Shown here one piece after another: positions 48,792 through 59,592 of a stretch of DNA of 64,000 bases. Positions within the stretch are counted from its first letter, which is position 1. Every line of letters starts with the position of its first letter. This DNA is from Pseudovirgaria hyperparasitica. Its lineage: Eukaryota; Ascomycota; Dothideomycetes; Acrospermales; Acrospermaceae. The DNA is taken from contig NW_022985554.1 in the NCBI RefSeq assembly GCF_010093815.1, positions 1 through 64,000 on the forward strand, read 5' to 3'. The position numbers were made by a program, and so were the translations under genes. Below the pieces are notes generated by a model, which saw nothing but the letters and a program-made list of their open reading frames with translations, made no database searches and was not told the origin of the DNA.

Positions 48792-50274
48792 ATGGCCTTG
48801 TCACCGCCATCGAGTGGTAATGTGAGTGGCGGAAGAGAGGTGTGGCTGGATGGCCTGAGGGGATATGCAGCAGTCATCGTTGCATGGTTCCATCTGACGA
48901 ATGTTTTATTTCCCGTGTGTATACACCCAGCTATCATCGAGAATAACATCAACAACAAGAGAATGCGAGAGAAAGACTGACAGGCTCCAGATGCCATACC
49001 GCTCGTACTGGGCCGACCCGCCCGAGGACAACCGCCACTTCATCCAGCTCCCGCCCTTCCGCATCGTCTTCGCCGGCCAGGCCATGGTCGACATCTTCTT
49101 CGTCGTGTCCGGCTACTCGGTCTCGATCGCGCTCATCCGAGCGCGCAACAGAGACGGCGTCGTAGCCGGCGACTTCTACCGCAGACTCACGTCGGCCGTC
49201 TTCCGGCGCTTCTTCCGCCTCTTCATCCCCGTGCTCGTGCTCGTCACGCTCTCGCACCTGCTCTACTTCCTCAACCTCTACACCTGGATCTTCTCCGCCG
49301 AATGGGGCTTCCCGGGCTGCATACCCTTCACCAGCCCCTGGTCGCATCTCAAATGGTACCTCTCCACCATCGCCTCGTTTGCCTACCTGCAGACCAACCA
49401 GAACCTGACGCTCAACGACCACCTCTGGACCATTCCCGTGGAGATGTGCGGCTCGCTGCGCGTGTATCTCGCCGTGCTCGGCTTCGCGGCTGTGCGTCCG
49501 CGGCTGCGGCCCTGGCTCGTCGCGCTGGTGGGTCTGCGCCTGCTCTGGCTCGGCAACCCGGAATACACGGCCTTTATTGCCGGGCTGACGTACGCCGAGC
49601 TCGACGACGGCAACACGAGCAGGACGATGTCCCACGGCGAGCTGCCACGTGTGACGCGGGCGGCGGAGGAAGAGGAGGAGGAGAGGATGATCCGGCACAC
49701 ACCGCCGAAAACGACAACGACGACGACGACGCTGCGACTCCGGCCCCTCAGACGCGCCATCACGCCCGCAAAATGGGCCATGTTTGCAATCAGCATATAC
49801 CTGCTCTGCCTACCGGTGGAAAACCCGTTCCCGGCGGACTGGGCGTTCCAGCGACACATCCGGCCGCCGTACTGGAAGGACTGGGAGATTGCGATGCGGT
49901 CGTGGCAGACGATTGGGGCAGTACTCTTCATCGGCAGCGTGCGGCAGCTGCCGGTGCTGAAGCGGCCGTTTGAGACGCGGCTGGCGCAGACGCTGGGGTC
50001 GGTGTCGTTTTCGCTGTACCTGCTGCATCAGACGGTGTACCGGACGCTGCTGAACCGGATGTTGGACTGGTGGTCGTGGGTGTTTCTGGGGGACGGGTAT
50101 TGGGAGGTTGGTCCTGAGCTGCGCGGGTATGTGGTTGGGTTGGTGTGTGTGTGGATTCTGAGTGTTGCCGGGCTTATGGCAGTGTTGGCGGTGGGGACGA
50201 GGTATATGACTCGGGCGGTGGACCAGAGGTCGGTTGTGCTGGCGCATCGGATCGAGGAGTGGTGCTGCAGATGA
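48792..50274 (+). CDS. Acyltransferase-3 family multi-pass membrane protein
   Basis: Exons 48792-48914 and 48991-50274 join over a 76-nt intron into about 468 aa. Exon 1 carries the family signature WLDGLRGYAAVIVAWFH (residues 17-33), in which the final His is the presumed catalytic residue. Exon 2 continues with YRSYW, FIQLPPFRIVFAGQAMVDIFFVVSGYSV, FRRFFRLFIPVLVLV and several more helices, ending in a helix pair near LYLLHQTVYRTLL. This is the PF01757 (acyltransferase 3) topology of about ten helices. An acidic and Thr-rich loop (EEEEEE, TTTTTTT; about 255-280) is cytoplasmic or disordered. The family transfers acetyl or other acyl groups to sugars, glycans or small molecules. It is divergent from the GT2 synthase, which may suggest modification of that polymer. 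Confidence 0.9.
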
Positions 50275-50449
50275 GTTATTCTTGTGATTTTTGTTGCGTG
50301 CATGTTCTGGTGTTGGGAGGGCGGAGGTTGTCTTGGTGGCGACCTGTGAGGGTTTGCGATAGATATAGACACGGGCAACAGACATGCCATGAATATCAAG
50401 GCACACGAGACGAACCACAAAGTGAATGCACGTACCGGTAAAGAATTCC

Positions 50450-50761
50450 CGCTCGCAAGTCTCACACCGGAAACCCCGACATCCCCTCCGCATCCCACCC
50501 GACCCCCTCCAACCACCTCCCAAACTCGACATCCACGCCACTCGTGAAGAACGGACATGAGGCAACGTAGACGCGGACTTGGGCTTGGACTTTGGCCTGG
50601 TCAGGGGCGCCGGGTGATAGACGCACAGGTCGGCTCTGTTCCGACGGGTGCATCTGGCGCACGCAGGCACCGCGTGGTCGCACCGGAGCTTGGCCTTTCT
50701 GCAGGGCTCGCAGGCCTGCAGCTTTCCGTTCCGGCGGTACGCGGGCGGCGGCGGTGGCATA
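50450..50761 (-). pseudogene. Orphan Zn2Cys6 DNA-binding domain (truncated transcription factor)
   Basis: From the ATG at 50761 (minus) the frame reads MPPPPPAYRRNGKLQ and then ACEPCRKAKLRCDHAVPACA followed by RCTRRNRADLCVYHP, a complete fungal Zn2Cys6 cluster with all six cysteines (CxxCx6Cx6CxxCx6C spacing) and the downstream APLTRP linker. Real members of this type run for 500 or more residues, but here the frame continues only into low-complexity sequence and then antisense to the acyltransferase gene ending at 50274, where no regulatory domain is visible. Either the gene is a 5' remnant, perhaps after a deletion, or it splices to exons I cannot see. No premature stop lies within the domain. 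Confidence 0.6.
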
Positions 50762-52220
50762 AGTGGCTGTGTTACGTGGCCATGGCTTGAGTAGGATGGG
50801 TGAGGCGGATGAGAATGGATGTAGTGGTGGTGTGCGGTGTTGCGTATGTCTGGGTGGATCTTGTACGGTGTTTGTAGTGAATGTGAATGCCGTTGCGGAG
50901 TTGGGCATAGTCTCAACTCCGCAAAGCTTGGTCCGCTCGTGTCTTTTTGGTGCTTAATGCTTGGCTTGATAGTTGGTATGCTGACGGTTTGTAGGACTGC
51001 CAAGCATCTTAGCACTTTCCTCACACTGTATCCCGCCATGCCGAACGCCGCATCAAGATACAGACATGCCGTGGGCCAGGCAGCTGCATTGCGCAGTTGG
51101 ATGGTGCGTACAGTTTGTGTGCGGTATTGTGGTGCGTATGCTGACAGGCGTGAGTTAGGCAACCGCATTACGGAGATGGATGTGAATATAAATATATGCA
51201 TGCATGTAGTCGTGCGCGGTGAGAGTGCTGTTGCAGTCCATCTTGACATTGACATCAAAACCAATACCAAGAACAGCAATGCCAGCCCTACCCACCATGC
51301 GTGTCTTTGGCAAGAAGAAGGCCGAGCCTACCTCGCTTGCCCGAGCATCTACATGCACATCCACATCTACAACATCCACGTGCACACTCTCCAAGGCACA
51401 GCATCGAGACCAAGACACAGCAGCAGCAGCACGGTATGAGAAGGAGGTAGCAGGTATGTTATATCAAGTCCAGTCATCGTTCGTGGAATGATATGCTGTG
51501 AGTGTAGGTAGGATAGGACTGATGAAGAGTGGTAGGGCCGGCGAGGGTGAATGCGATGCGACTTGCGATGTGATTGGTGGTGGTGGTGGTGGAGGATAGT
51601 GGATGAAGGAGGTGGAGAGAGTGGATGAAGTGAATGGAGCGAGTCGGTTGATGGATGGAGGGGGTGGATAGAATAGACAGGTGTATATGCAGGTCTTGGA
51701 ATCGTACATATGCTGGAAACCATCATCCATCATCCACGCCCCACCTCCACCTCTCCACATCTCCACAGCAGTAGCATCAGCAGCGAAGAAGGCGGGGAAA
51801 GAGGAGGAGTAGTAGTAGTAATTAGTGCTAGTACAGTACAGTACAGTACAGTAATATTGAATATACAGGCCCTCACTGATAATAATAAAAAAAGAAGCCG
51901 AGAAGAAGTGCCGTGGACGGGCCAGTAATTACGGGCGTACTATATAGCTGATTACCAGGTATAATAGCTGATTACTGCGTATAGCTACTGCCAAGGTGCG
52001 TATAGCTAGGACTGGGGATAATTAGAGCTACTACAGACTGTACGTAGGGTACGAGAACGAGGCACAGCAGCCTGACTCGCTCACTGCGGGCTTGTCTCCA
52101 TCATGGATAAGTACCTGTAGCACCTAATTACCGAGCATATCTGTGCAAAACGACGACGACGGTAGCTAGCTACTAATAAGCTAGTTAGCTATACACGAGA
52201 CGGCATTATAATTGCTGGGT
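50762..52220. other. Repeat-rich intergenic region
   Basis: About 1.5 kb with simple repeats: (GGT)n near 51570-51592, GGA/GGATGG-rich tracts at 51595-51670, and (GTACA)n at 51830-51853. No gene is supported; the long frames seen on both strands are low-complexity. Confidence 0.5.
51830..51853. repeat. (GTACA)n microsatellite
   Basis: Nearly five tandem copies of the pentamer gtaca at 51831-51853, next to AGT trinucleotide repeats. Confidence 0.9.
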
Positions 52221-54153
52221 ATGTATATAGCAGCAACAGCAGCAGCAGCCTGTGCGATCGCAGCCCTCACAGCCATCTCGACGCCCCTAGTGCCACTACG
52301 ACTACTACTACTATTACTACCACCGCCGCTGCAGCAGCTGCTCAGCACAACAAGCATGTATCTCCGCACCAGCATCCCACTCCTAGCCAGCATCCCATTC
52401 GGCACAACAACAACAACAGCAGCAACAACAACGTCAGACTTCTCCGCAAGATGCACAGCACTCACCTCCACCATCGCCATCCCCGGCGCAACGGTGTGGT
52501 TCGCCGAGGTGGTAGCCGCAGGAACAAACATCAGCGTGCCCGAGTATGCAGAGTACGGGTGTGCAAGTGCGGCGTCAGAGTACAGTGTGCAGCGGGACAT
52601 CTGCCGGGTTGCGATGCGGGTTGCGACGACGGAGCGGAGTGAGATTAGCATGGAGGCCTGGCTGCCGCGCGAGTGGAGCGGGCGCTTTCTGAGCACGGGG
52701 AATGGCGGGCTGGGCGGATGTATGTCAGGGGATGAAGAAGTGTGTGTATGTGTGTGTATGTGTGTGCTGATGAGAGAGAGACAGGCATCCAGTATTACGA
52801 CGTGGCATATGCGGCGAGTCTGGGGTTTGCGGCGGTGGGAACAAACAATGTGAGTGAGTGAGAGGCGGGGGGGGCTATAGTCTCTACAAAGCACGTGCAG
52901 TGTATGACGGGATTGCATATAGGGACACAATGGCACGTCCGGCAAGCCATTCTACCAGAACGAGGAGGTGGTCAGGGACTTTGCCTATCGCGCGTGAGTA
53001 CCTTCGATGTCTAGGGGTTCTCGAGACTGACATGCACAGGATGCACACGGGCGTGATCGTGGGAAAGGAGGTGACGGCGGGGCTGTACGGCAAGGCGCAC
53101 AGCAAGTCCTACTACCTGGGCTGCTCAACCGGCGGACGTCAGGGGTTCAAGGCGGTGCAGGAGTATGCCGACGACTTTGACGGCGTCGTTGCAGGCGCTC
53201 CGGCCCTTGACTTTACCAACCTGATCAACTGGTCCGGCAGCTTCTACGGCAAGACGGGAGCGCCAAACTCGACGACGTTTCTGTCGACGGAGCAGCGCTT
53301 CCTGGTCAACGAGATGGTGCTGGCGCAGTGCGACGCGCTGGACGGCAGCGTGGACGGGCTGATTGAGGATCCGTCGCTGTGCAATCCCCGACCTGAGGCA
53401 CTCATCTGTAGTACCACCACCACCAGCAGCACAGACTGTCTGAGCAGCGCCCAAGTAGCCTCTGTCCGCGACCTCTTCTCGCCTCTCTACGGGCAGAACG
53501 GCAGTCTGCTCTACCCACGACTGGAGCCGGGAGCGGATGCGTTTGCGCCAGGCGGACTCGGCTTGATCGTCAACGGCAGCCCGTTCCCCTACACGGTGGA
53601 CTGGTACCGCTACGTCGTCTACAACGACGCAACCTTTGACGCCGGCAAGCTGACAGCCGCCGACTACGCGGCATGCAACGCAAAGACGCCCTACATCTCG
53701 ACGTGGAAGGGCGACCTGACTGCCTTCCAGCAGCGCGGCGGAAAGGTGCTGACCTATCACGGCACCGTCGACAGTCTCATCTCGCTCGACAACAGCGCGC
53801 GATACTACGAGCACGTGTCGCGCACGATGAGCCTGCCGTCCAGCGCGCTCGACCACTTTTACCGCTACTTTCGCATCTCCGGCATGGCGCACTGCAGCGG
53901 AGGCCCGGGGGCGTGGCAGATTGGAAACCAGGCGGTTGGCAACGCGACACTCGAGGCCGAGGGCAACGTTCTCATGGCCATGGTGCGGTGGGTGGAGGAG
54001 GGCGTGGGGCCAGAGACGGTTACGGGGACAAAGTTTGTGAATGATAGCAAGGTGCTCGGGGTTGAGTTTCGGCGGCGGCACTGCAGATATCCGCAGCGCA
54101 ATGTGTTTCAGGGCGGAGATGCAAAGTCGGCGGACAGCTGGAGGTGCGTGTGA
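52221..54153 (+). CDS. Tannase / feruloyl esterase B family secreted esterase
   Basis: Exons 52221-52719, 52785-52849, 52923-52993 and 53040-54153 (introns 65, 73 and 46 nt) join in frame to about 582 aa. The ATG at 52221 opens a very hydrophobic N-terminus; an alternative start at 52356 (MYLRTSIPLLASI) would give a shorter signal peptide. Family blocks in order: RFLSTGNGGLGGCIQY, SLGFAAVGTNNGHNGTSG, FAYRAMHTGVIVGK, the nucleophile YYLGCSTGGRQG (Ser241), FDGVVAGAPALDF, TYHGTVDSLI (Asp456) and SGMAHCSGGPG (His496). The CS-D-HC arrangement with a disulfide bridging the residues next to the catalytic Ser and His is diagnostic of the PF07519 tannase/FaeB family. It would cleave aromatic esters of plant cell-wall polysaccharides or tannins. 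Confidence 0.94.
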
Positions 54154-55198
54154 GGGTTCTTGTGGTATAGATAGATATATGTAGAAGTGAGGGTTGAGGG
54201 AGAATAGAGACGGTCACGTGGGTGCAAGTGTGTGCATGTGCATGCAGTGGTGAGTATGTGGCCAGGCAGATAGGGGGATTAATTGACGGCGGCTGGACGG
54301 GGCGGCATGATTGATGCATGGAACAAGCAAGTTGTGCATTGTGCATTGTGCATTGTGCAGGCCCAACTGCCAACAACAAGATTAATGAGGCGCCGTGGCT
54401 GCAGATGCTTGTGCTGCGTGCTGCATGCGAAGCGTCTAGTCTAGTAATTAATACTCTCTCTAATACCGTCTAGTCGCTGCACATGCTCTCTCTCTCCAAT
54501 GGCGACGGGCCACATCCTGGATAGAACAAAGGAGAGAGAGCGAAAAAGCAGAGTGGCTAGCGAAGGGGTGGGTGGCTGGGAAGTGCTTGATTAATTAGTG
54601 TAAGGGGGGGGGGGGGGGGGGAGTGTGGTGGTTGACGTGCGCAGTGCTCAGTGCTCAGTGCTGGCCGGGTCAGCGGTACCTGAGTGAGTTGATGGCGCTG
54701 GCTACTGCTGCACCTCTCTCGCCATGTCAGCTTCTACCTTCGTAGTGGAGTGTAGTGCTATAATATAACAGCAAGCACAGTCATAGTAGCAATAACAACC
54801 ACAACAGTAATTAATAGCAGTCATCCAAGTGCACACAACTGTAGATTCCACTGCTTGCAAGTCAGACCTCGGCAGACTGCCAGACGCGCCCGTGTCAGGC
54901 CTGCACGTGCGAGATGGATGGCGACGCGTCCCGGTCAACAACAACAACGAATTCCACGCCAGTCCCAAACAGGACCGTCAACAAACAAAAACCCGCCACC
55001 CTTGTCGCTCCACTGGGCCGATTATTTGAATTCATCCACTCCTGCCCACATCCCAATCACGTCCTTTTTCCTCTTCTTACCACCCACAACCCACAATCCT
55101 CGCAATCCCTACCTCTACTACCACTACTACTACTCACTCCACCATCCATCTGTTGCCAACGCATCTTCAATCAATCCCATCTTTCCTCCCTTTTTTAA
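54154..55198. other. Intergenic with short tandem repeats
   Basis: About 1 kb. It contains a fourfold gtgcatt tandem (54331-54359), an 18-base poly-G run (54604-54621) and gtgctca repeats (54646-54661). A short + frame from the ATG at 54914 closes at 55198 and is in the same phase as the HEX1 upstream open frame, but I see no good splice donor that would connect the two. Confidence 0.5.
54604..54621. repeat. Poly-G tract
   Basis: Eighteen consecutive G residues on the + strand. Confidence 0.95.
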
Positions 55199-55615
55199 AG
55201 CTGGCTGTCCATCTCCACTAGCTCTTCTTCTCTCTCCTCCATTCCCCTACCTTCTCATCAAGGAGCCAAGAAGTTCTTTCTTGTCTTCCTTTCGGATTGT
55301 TCTTGTAACGAACGGTTCGAGAGGCATTCAAGATCGAACCCCGCGACTCCCGTCAATCTGGACTTTGACGCCCGCGTCCCGATCCCCTTCAGTGTCTTCC
55401 CGTCCTCATACCGGAGTGACGCTGTCACTACACTGAAAGATTCAACCGTCAAGGTAGAGGGTAAGGTCGACCTACACCAGACGACTGCAGACGGACGGGA
55501 AGGTCACGAAGCTCACTATACCGCCGTCTCTGCTGCCTCTGCTGCCCACCCACCACCGCACAAAGACGACCACTACTTTGAAGAGACTGTCCACCACGTC
55601 GAGCGAGACCGCCAC

Positions 55616-55659
<44 letters not shown>

Positions 55660-56330
55660 TCCAACGACAGAGCGCTTTGAAGAAGTCCACATTCACGAAC
55701 AGCGTGAACGTCAACCCTCCTCGCACCACCGCTACGCTCACCACGTAGAGCTCACCAAGGAGCGCGACCAGTAAGTTGCAACTCACTCACTCCACTTCCA
55801 ACTTTTTCCCAGCCTGTCTGCCCGCCTGCATGTCCCCCAAGCCTCACTCTGCACAAATCACACACGCACACACACCCCAGCCAAGCCAGGCCAGCCCCTT
55901 TCATTATTCTCACGCTAGCCACTCTGGCTTGTTTATCATTGTCCAGGCAACGCGTCTTCCTCTCACCGCGTTTTCTCTTTTTCCATCCTGGTCAAATAAT
56001 CTTCCTTCCCTTTTGCCTGCTTGCTTGCTTGCTTGCTTGCTTACCCACTCATCCACTACTTGCCTCTCTTGCTAACATCTATTCTTCCTTTCCCCCTTCA
56101 GATACCGCGAACCCTACCGTCGATACACCGACGCCCAGATCCGCGTCGACAAGACCTCCTTTGATCGCGAGTACCCTGTTACCCACGGTCCCGCTACTCA
56201 CTACGCCGGCTCCCAGCTCGACGTCACCGAACGCGAGTTCCGTCAACGCACCCGTCCCGTACAGGGTGAAGTTCGTGTAGACTCTGCTACCCGGACGACT
56301 GTTGACGCCCCCAAGAAGTACCGCCTTGAT
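55199..56330 (+). other. ATG-less coding-like N-terminal extension of HEX1
   Basis: An open frame from 55199 to 55770 splices in phase, over a 331-nt intron at 55771-56101 (GTAAGT donor, CCTTCAG acceptor), into the frame that continues to the HEX1 ATG at 56331, adding up to 267 codons. The text is strongly protein-like from about 55310: VNLDFDARVPIPFSVFPSSY, HHVERDRHS, a poly-Ala run of about 13 residues, RFEEVHIHEQRERQ, QYREPYRRYTDAQIRVDKTS, QLDVTEREFRQRTRP. No ATG occurs in it. Start by a near-cognate codon, a missed upstream exon, or use as 5' leader are all possible. Alternative 5' splicing of HEX1 genes is known in other fungi. Confidence 0.6.
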
Positions 56331-57125
56331 ATGGGATATTACGACAACGAAGGTCATCACCACTCGTTTCGTCAAGGTCTCCACCGCGTCGCCGAACGTA
56401 TCCGTCACCCCATTCACGCCTCCCACCGCGACCACCACCACCACTCCTCTCACCACGTCCCATCTGATCGTGAGGAAGTAGTCATCAAGGAATCCCACTC
56501 GGCCGCCTCTGCTCCTCGCGGCTCCGAGAAGCGTACCACCACCGTCTACACCCACGCTCCTGCTCCTGCTCCCGCTGCTGCTGCTCCTGCTCCAGCGTCT
56601 GCCCCTGCCCCCGTCGTCGTTCAAGCTCATCCCGTCGTCGTCGGAGCCTCTGCTTCTACCGCTTCAGCCATGGCTTCTGCAAACACCATCACCATCCCCT
56701 GCCACCACATCCGCATTGGCGACCTGGTCATCCTCCAGGGCCGCCCTTGCCAGGTCATCCGCATCACCACCTCGTCCCAGACCGGCCAGCACCGCTACCT
56801 CGGTGTCGATCTCTTCACCAAGCAGCTCCATGAAGAGTCGAGCTTCATCTCCAACCCGGCCCCCTCGGTCATTGTCCAGAACATGCTTGGTCCTGTCTTT
56901 AAGCAGTACCGTGTTCTTGACATTCGCGAGGACGGCTCCGTCGTTGCCATGACCGAGACTGGTGACATCAAGCAGGGTGTCCCCGTTCTGGACCAGAGCA
57001 ACCTTCTCGCCCGCTTGACCGAGTCCTTTGACAATGGTCGTGGCAGCATTCGCGTGCTCGTCATCAACGACAATGGCAGCGAGCTCGCCGTCGACTACAA
57101 GGTCGTGCACGGCTCCCGTCTGTAG
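56331..57125 (+). CDS. hex1: Woronin body major protein HEX1
   Basis: From the ATG at 56331, MGYYDNEGHHHSFRQ, the frame gives 264 aa. A His/Pro/Ala-rich disordered N-terminus (about 1-118, including poly-His and Ala-Pro repeats) leads into the eIF5A-like core: ITIPCHHIRIGDLVILQGRP, CQVIRITTSSQTGQHRYLGV, DLFTKQLHEESSFISNPAPS, VQNMLGPVFKQYRVLD, MTETGDIKQGVPV and the terminal VVHGSRL. The last three residues, SRL, form a PTS1 peroxisome import signal. HEX1 self-assembles into the crystalline core of the Woronin body, which plugs septal pores after wounding. The gene is found only in filamentous ascomycetes, which fixes the source. The core is intact and highly conserved. See the upstream frame for a likely longer isoform. 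Confidence 0.97.
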   Translation: MGYYDNEGHHHSFRQGLHRVAERIRHPIHASHRDHHHHSSHHVPSDREEVVIKESHSAASAPRGSEKRTTTVYTHAPAPAPAAAAPAPASAPAPVVVQAHPVVVGASASTASAMASANTITIPCHHIRIGDLVILQGRPCQVIRITTSSQTGQHRYLGVDLFTKQLHEESSFISNPAPSVIVQNMLGPVFKQYRVLDIREDGSVVAMTETGDIKQGVPVLDQSNLLARLTESFDNGRGSIRVLVINDNGSELAVDYKVVHGSRL

Positions 57126-57382
57126 ATGTGCTGCTTCGTATCGGTACCATTACCGGCGCTCGTGTCAATCTACACATACTGTATACATCAACACCAATGT
57201 GACATGAATGCATCTCGGAGTCGTTTCGTTTTGCCGCGTGGGCGTTTTTAATTTCTCATCACATGATCATGTCGACGAAGATGTTGCAACGGGCTTTGAA
57301 TTTGGAAGGGTTGCCTTGCGTGCTAGGCCTGGAAAAGTGTCACTTTATAGTTGGATCGTGGATCATGGATCATGGAGGTCTT

Positions 57383-57424
57383 GGAGGAGGAGGAGGAGGA
57401 GGAGGAGGAGGAGGAGGAGGAGGA
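57383..57424. repeat. (GGA)n microsatellite
   Basis: About 14 uninterrupted GGA trinucleotides on the + strand, about 260 bases downstream of the HEX1 stop. Confidence 0.95.
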
Positions 57425-57470
57425 CTAGTCGGATAGTATGGGATAGTTTATTATAACGATGCCGTCTCTT

Positions 57471-57545
57471 GGCCTGTCTGCTTGTCTGTCTGCGTGTCTG
57501 TCTGCTTGTCTGTCTACTTGTCTGTCTGCGTGTCTGTCTACCCGT
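57471..57545. repeat. GTCTGTCTGC/TTGTCTGTCT minisatellite
   Basis: Alternating decamer-like units of the type ctgtctgctt/gtctgtctgc repeated seven to eight times with small variations, just after the GGA tract. Confidence 0.9.
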
Positions 57546-58139
57546 CTGTGAATTGCAGTTCCGCTGTGCCGATGCAGTGTGCTCTTTGCGGCCTGCCCCA
57601 CGTGGCTGTCGATTTGTTGTGTATGTCGTTGCACGCGAGTACGCGAACACGCGTCTGGATGCCGGATCGGGTTAGAGGTTGCTAGTGCCTGGGGCTGAAA
57701 GTCGATCAGCACTGCGCACTATTATAGGATAGATAGCTCGTCAAGTTTCTAGTAATTTATATCTGGTCTAGCCAGACAACAAAGAGTCCGGCGAGCGAAA
57801 AACCCTGGTTTACATACAGCTGGTTCCAACAACTACTGGAAATCCCTCACCCGTGCCCTGCTGACCAAGCCGAGTAGTAGCTCGCAACCCACGACCCGAT
57901 GCAAGTGCCCTCGCGATGAACGGTTGACAAACATCGATAGCGCCATGGGGCCATATTCCCCTTCTTGCACGAAGTAAGGTCGGACGGATAATTATATAAA
58001 AGAGCATGAAAGTACTTACTGACTTGAAACCAGCAACCAATTCGCTTTTGTCCTTGTAAAGAGTAGTAGTATTTGGGACATCATCCATCCATTCACCCAC
58101 CTACAAGCAAGCCATCCACCGCCCACCCAACGCTCCGCA

Positions 58140-59259
58140 ATGCGCACACCTCGCCATGTCTTCACGGCGGCAGCCATGCTCCTGCTAGCCACGCTCGGCA
58201 CCTCCACACCCGCCCAGCAGCAGCTCTTCCCCCGCGGCCCCTCCGCCGGCTGCGGCACGAAACACGCCTCCGGCCTGCACACCAACCTGCCCTTCCAGTC
58301 CGGCGGCCTGGACCGCACATACGCCGTCTACGTGCCGGAAAACTACAACGCCGACCCGTCCAAGCCGCGCAAGGTCGTCTTTGACTACCACGGCCGCAAC
58401 GGGAGTGGCGAGGGGCAGTACAACAACTCGCAGTATGTTTCTCTGTCTTTCTTTCCCTTTCCCCCTTTTCCCCCCTTTCTCCCTTTTCTCCCACCCGTCT
58501 CCAGAACGCATGTCCACCACCACCACTAACAACCACGTCAGATACTTTGCCTACCCCACCGGCAACACCTACCTCGGCGTCTACCCGTCCGGCTACCCGG
58601 GTAAGAACGGCGAACCCGCCTGGCAAGGCGCCTCCTACGCCTACCCCTCCATCAACGACACCCAATTCACCACCTCCCTGCTCGCCCACATCGCGGCAAA
58701 CTACTGCATCGACCTCTCCGCCGTCTACGCCTCGGGCAAGAGCAACGGCGGCGGCTTCGTCGACACCCTCGCCTGCTCCGACGCCGGCGACGCCTTTGCC
58801 GCCTTTGCCATGGCCGCCGCCGCACTCTACACCGACAACAGTCTGAACAGCTGCAAGGGCGAGAAGTCAGGCAAGCGCAAGCGTCGCGCCATCATGGAAG
58901 CCCACGGCGACGCTGACGGCACCGTCGCGCCCGGCGGCGGCATCGGCAACGGCGGCACCACGCCCAACATCACCACCTGGACCGGCTGGTGGGGTGTGCG
59001 CGACGGATGTGCGGTCGGTGACGCGGTGCCCGGGACGGATAACAAGGGGTACAACACGACGACGTATTCGTGCGGGGCCGGGCTGGACGGCGTGGTGAAG
59101 CAGTATTGGGTGTATGGCGAGGGGCATTGCTGGCCGTCGGCAAAGGGGAATACGACGGATGGGACGCGCGGGTATTGTGGCGTGCATGTCTTGAATTATA
59201 CGCCTGAGGTTATTGGCTTTTTTGAGCGGTGGACGCTGGCGAATGCGCCGGGGAATTGA
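58140..59259 (+). CDS. Secreted CE1 esterase, feruloyl esterase C-like
   Basis: Exons 58140-58432 and 58542-59259 join over a 109-nt intron (GTATGT donor, CGTCAG acceptor) into about 336 aa. The start codon opens a signal peptide (about residues 1-26, ending TPAQQQ). The mature protein begins with the family's SAGCGTKHASG, then RTYAVYVPENYN, VFDYHGRNGSG, AVYASGKSNGGGF, where Ser165 is the nucleophile (GxSxGG), AIMEAHGDADGTV (Asp), and YGEGHCWPS (His). This matches the PHB-depolymerase-fold CE1 family including fungal feruloyl esterase C. It should release ferulic or related acids from plant cell walls. The intron is pyrimidine-rich. The gene is the third secreted ester hydrolase in the window. 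Confidence 0.92.
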
Positions 59260-59592
59260 ACTCGTTGCGGTGGGAGGTAGGACTTTCAGGGGCTTCATGT
59301 TGCATAGTGAGTGGATGAGTATGGCTGTTTACTCCTTCCTGCTACTATCTATGCTTGACCTCGAATGTATCACGGCAGGAGCTCAGCCCTATCCTGTGCA
59401 AACGGAAGGTACATCAATGCCTAGATACACGGCCTGCTTCAATCAGCATGTCCATGTCTTACACCATCACTAGCCATCATCCCCCAAAATGCCCTGTCCA
59501 TAGTCAATATACATTACCCCAGCCCATCCACTCGTTCACCACACACCACCATCACTATCACCACCACACCGCTCCTCCAAGCCCCCAACCAA
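59260..59592. other. Short intergenic region
   Basis: 333 bases rich in CA and CAC repeats (59460-59575) on the + strand, the likely 5' region of the next gene. No other feature seen. Confidence 0.5.

Larger units (their letters stand above)
57126..58139. other. Intergenic with simple repeats
   Basis: About 1 kb between HEX1 and the CE1 esterase. It holds a (GGA)n tract and a GTCT-based minisatellite, described separately. The open frames over these tracts are low-complexity and rejected. Confidence 0.55.

Noticed and set aside
48949-49698. 249-codon minus-strand open frame
   Set aside because: Antisense to the acyltransferase exon; Arg/Gly/Glu-rich shadow composition.
49810-51279. 489-codon minus-strand open frame
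   Set aside because: Apart from its zinc-cluster part near 50.5-50.76 kb it is antisense to the acyltransferase gene and low-complexity; GC-rich third positions keep it open.
53125-54081. 318-codon minus-strand open frame
   Set aside because: It lies wholly antisense to the tannase exon 4, which has a clear catalytic triad; a GC-rich shadow.
57471-57545. GTCT repeat as a protein-coding frame (Cys/Leu/Val-rich)
   Set aside because: Open in several frames only because the tandem unit lacks stops; no start context and no homology.
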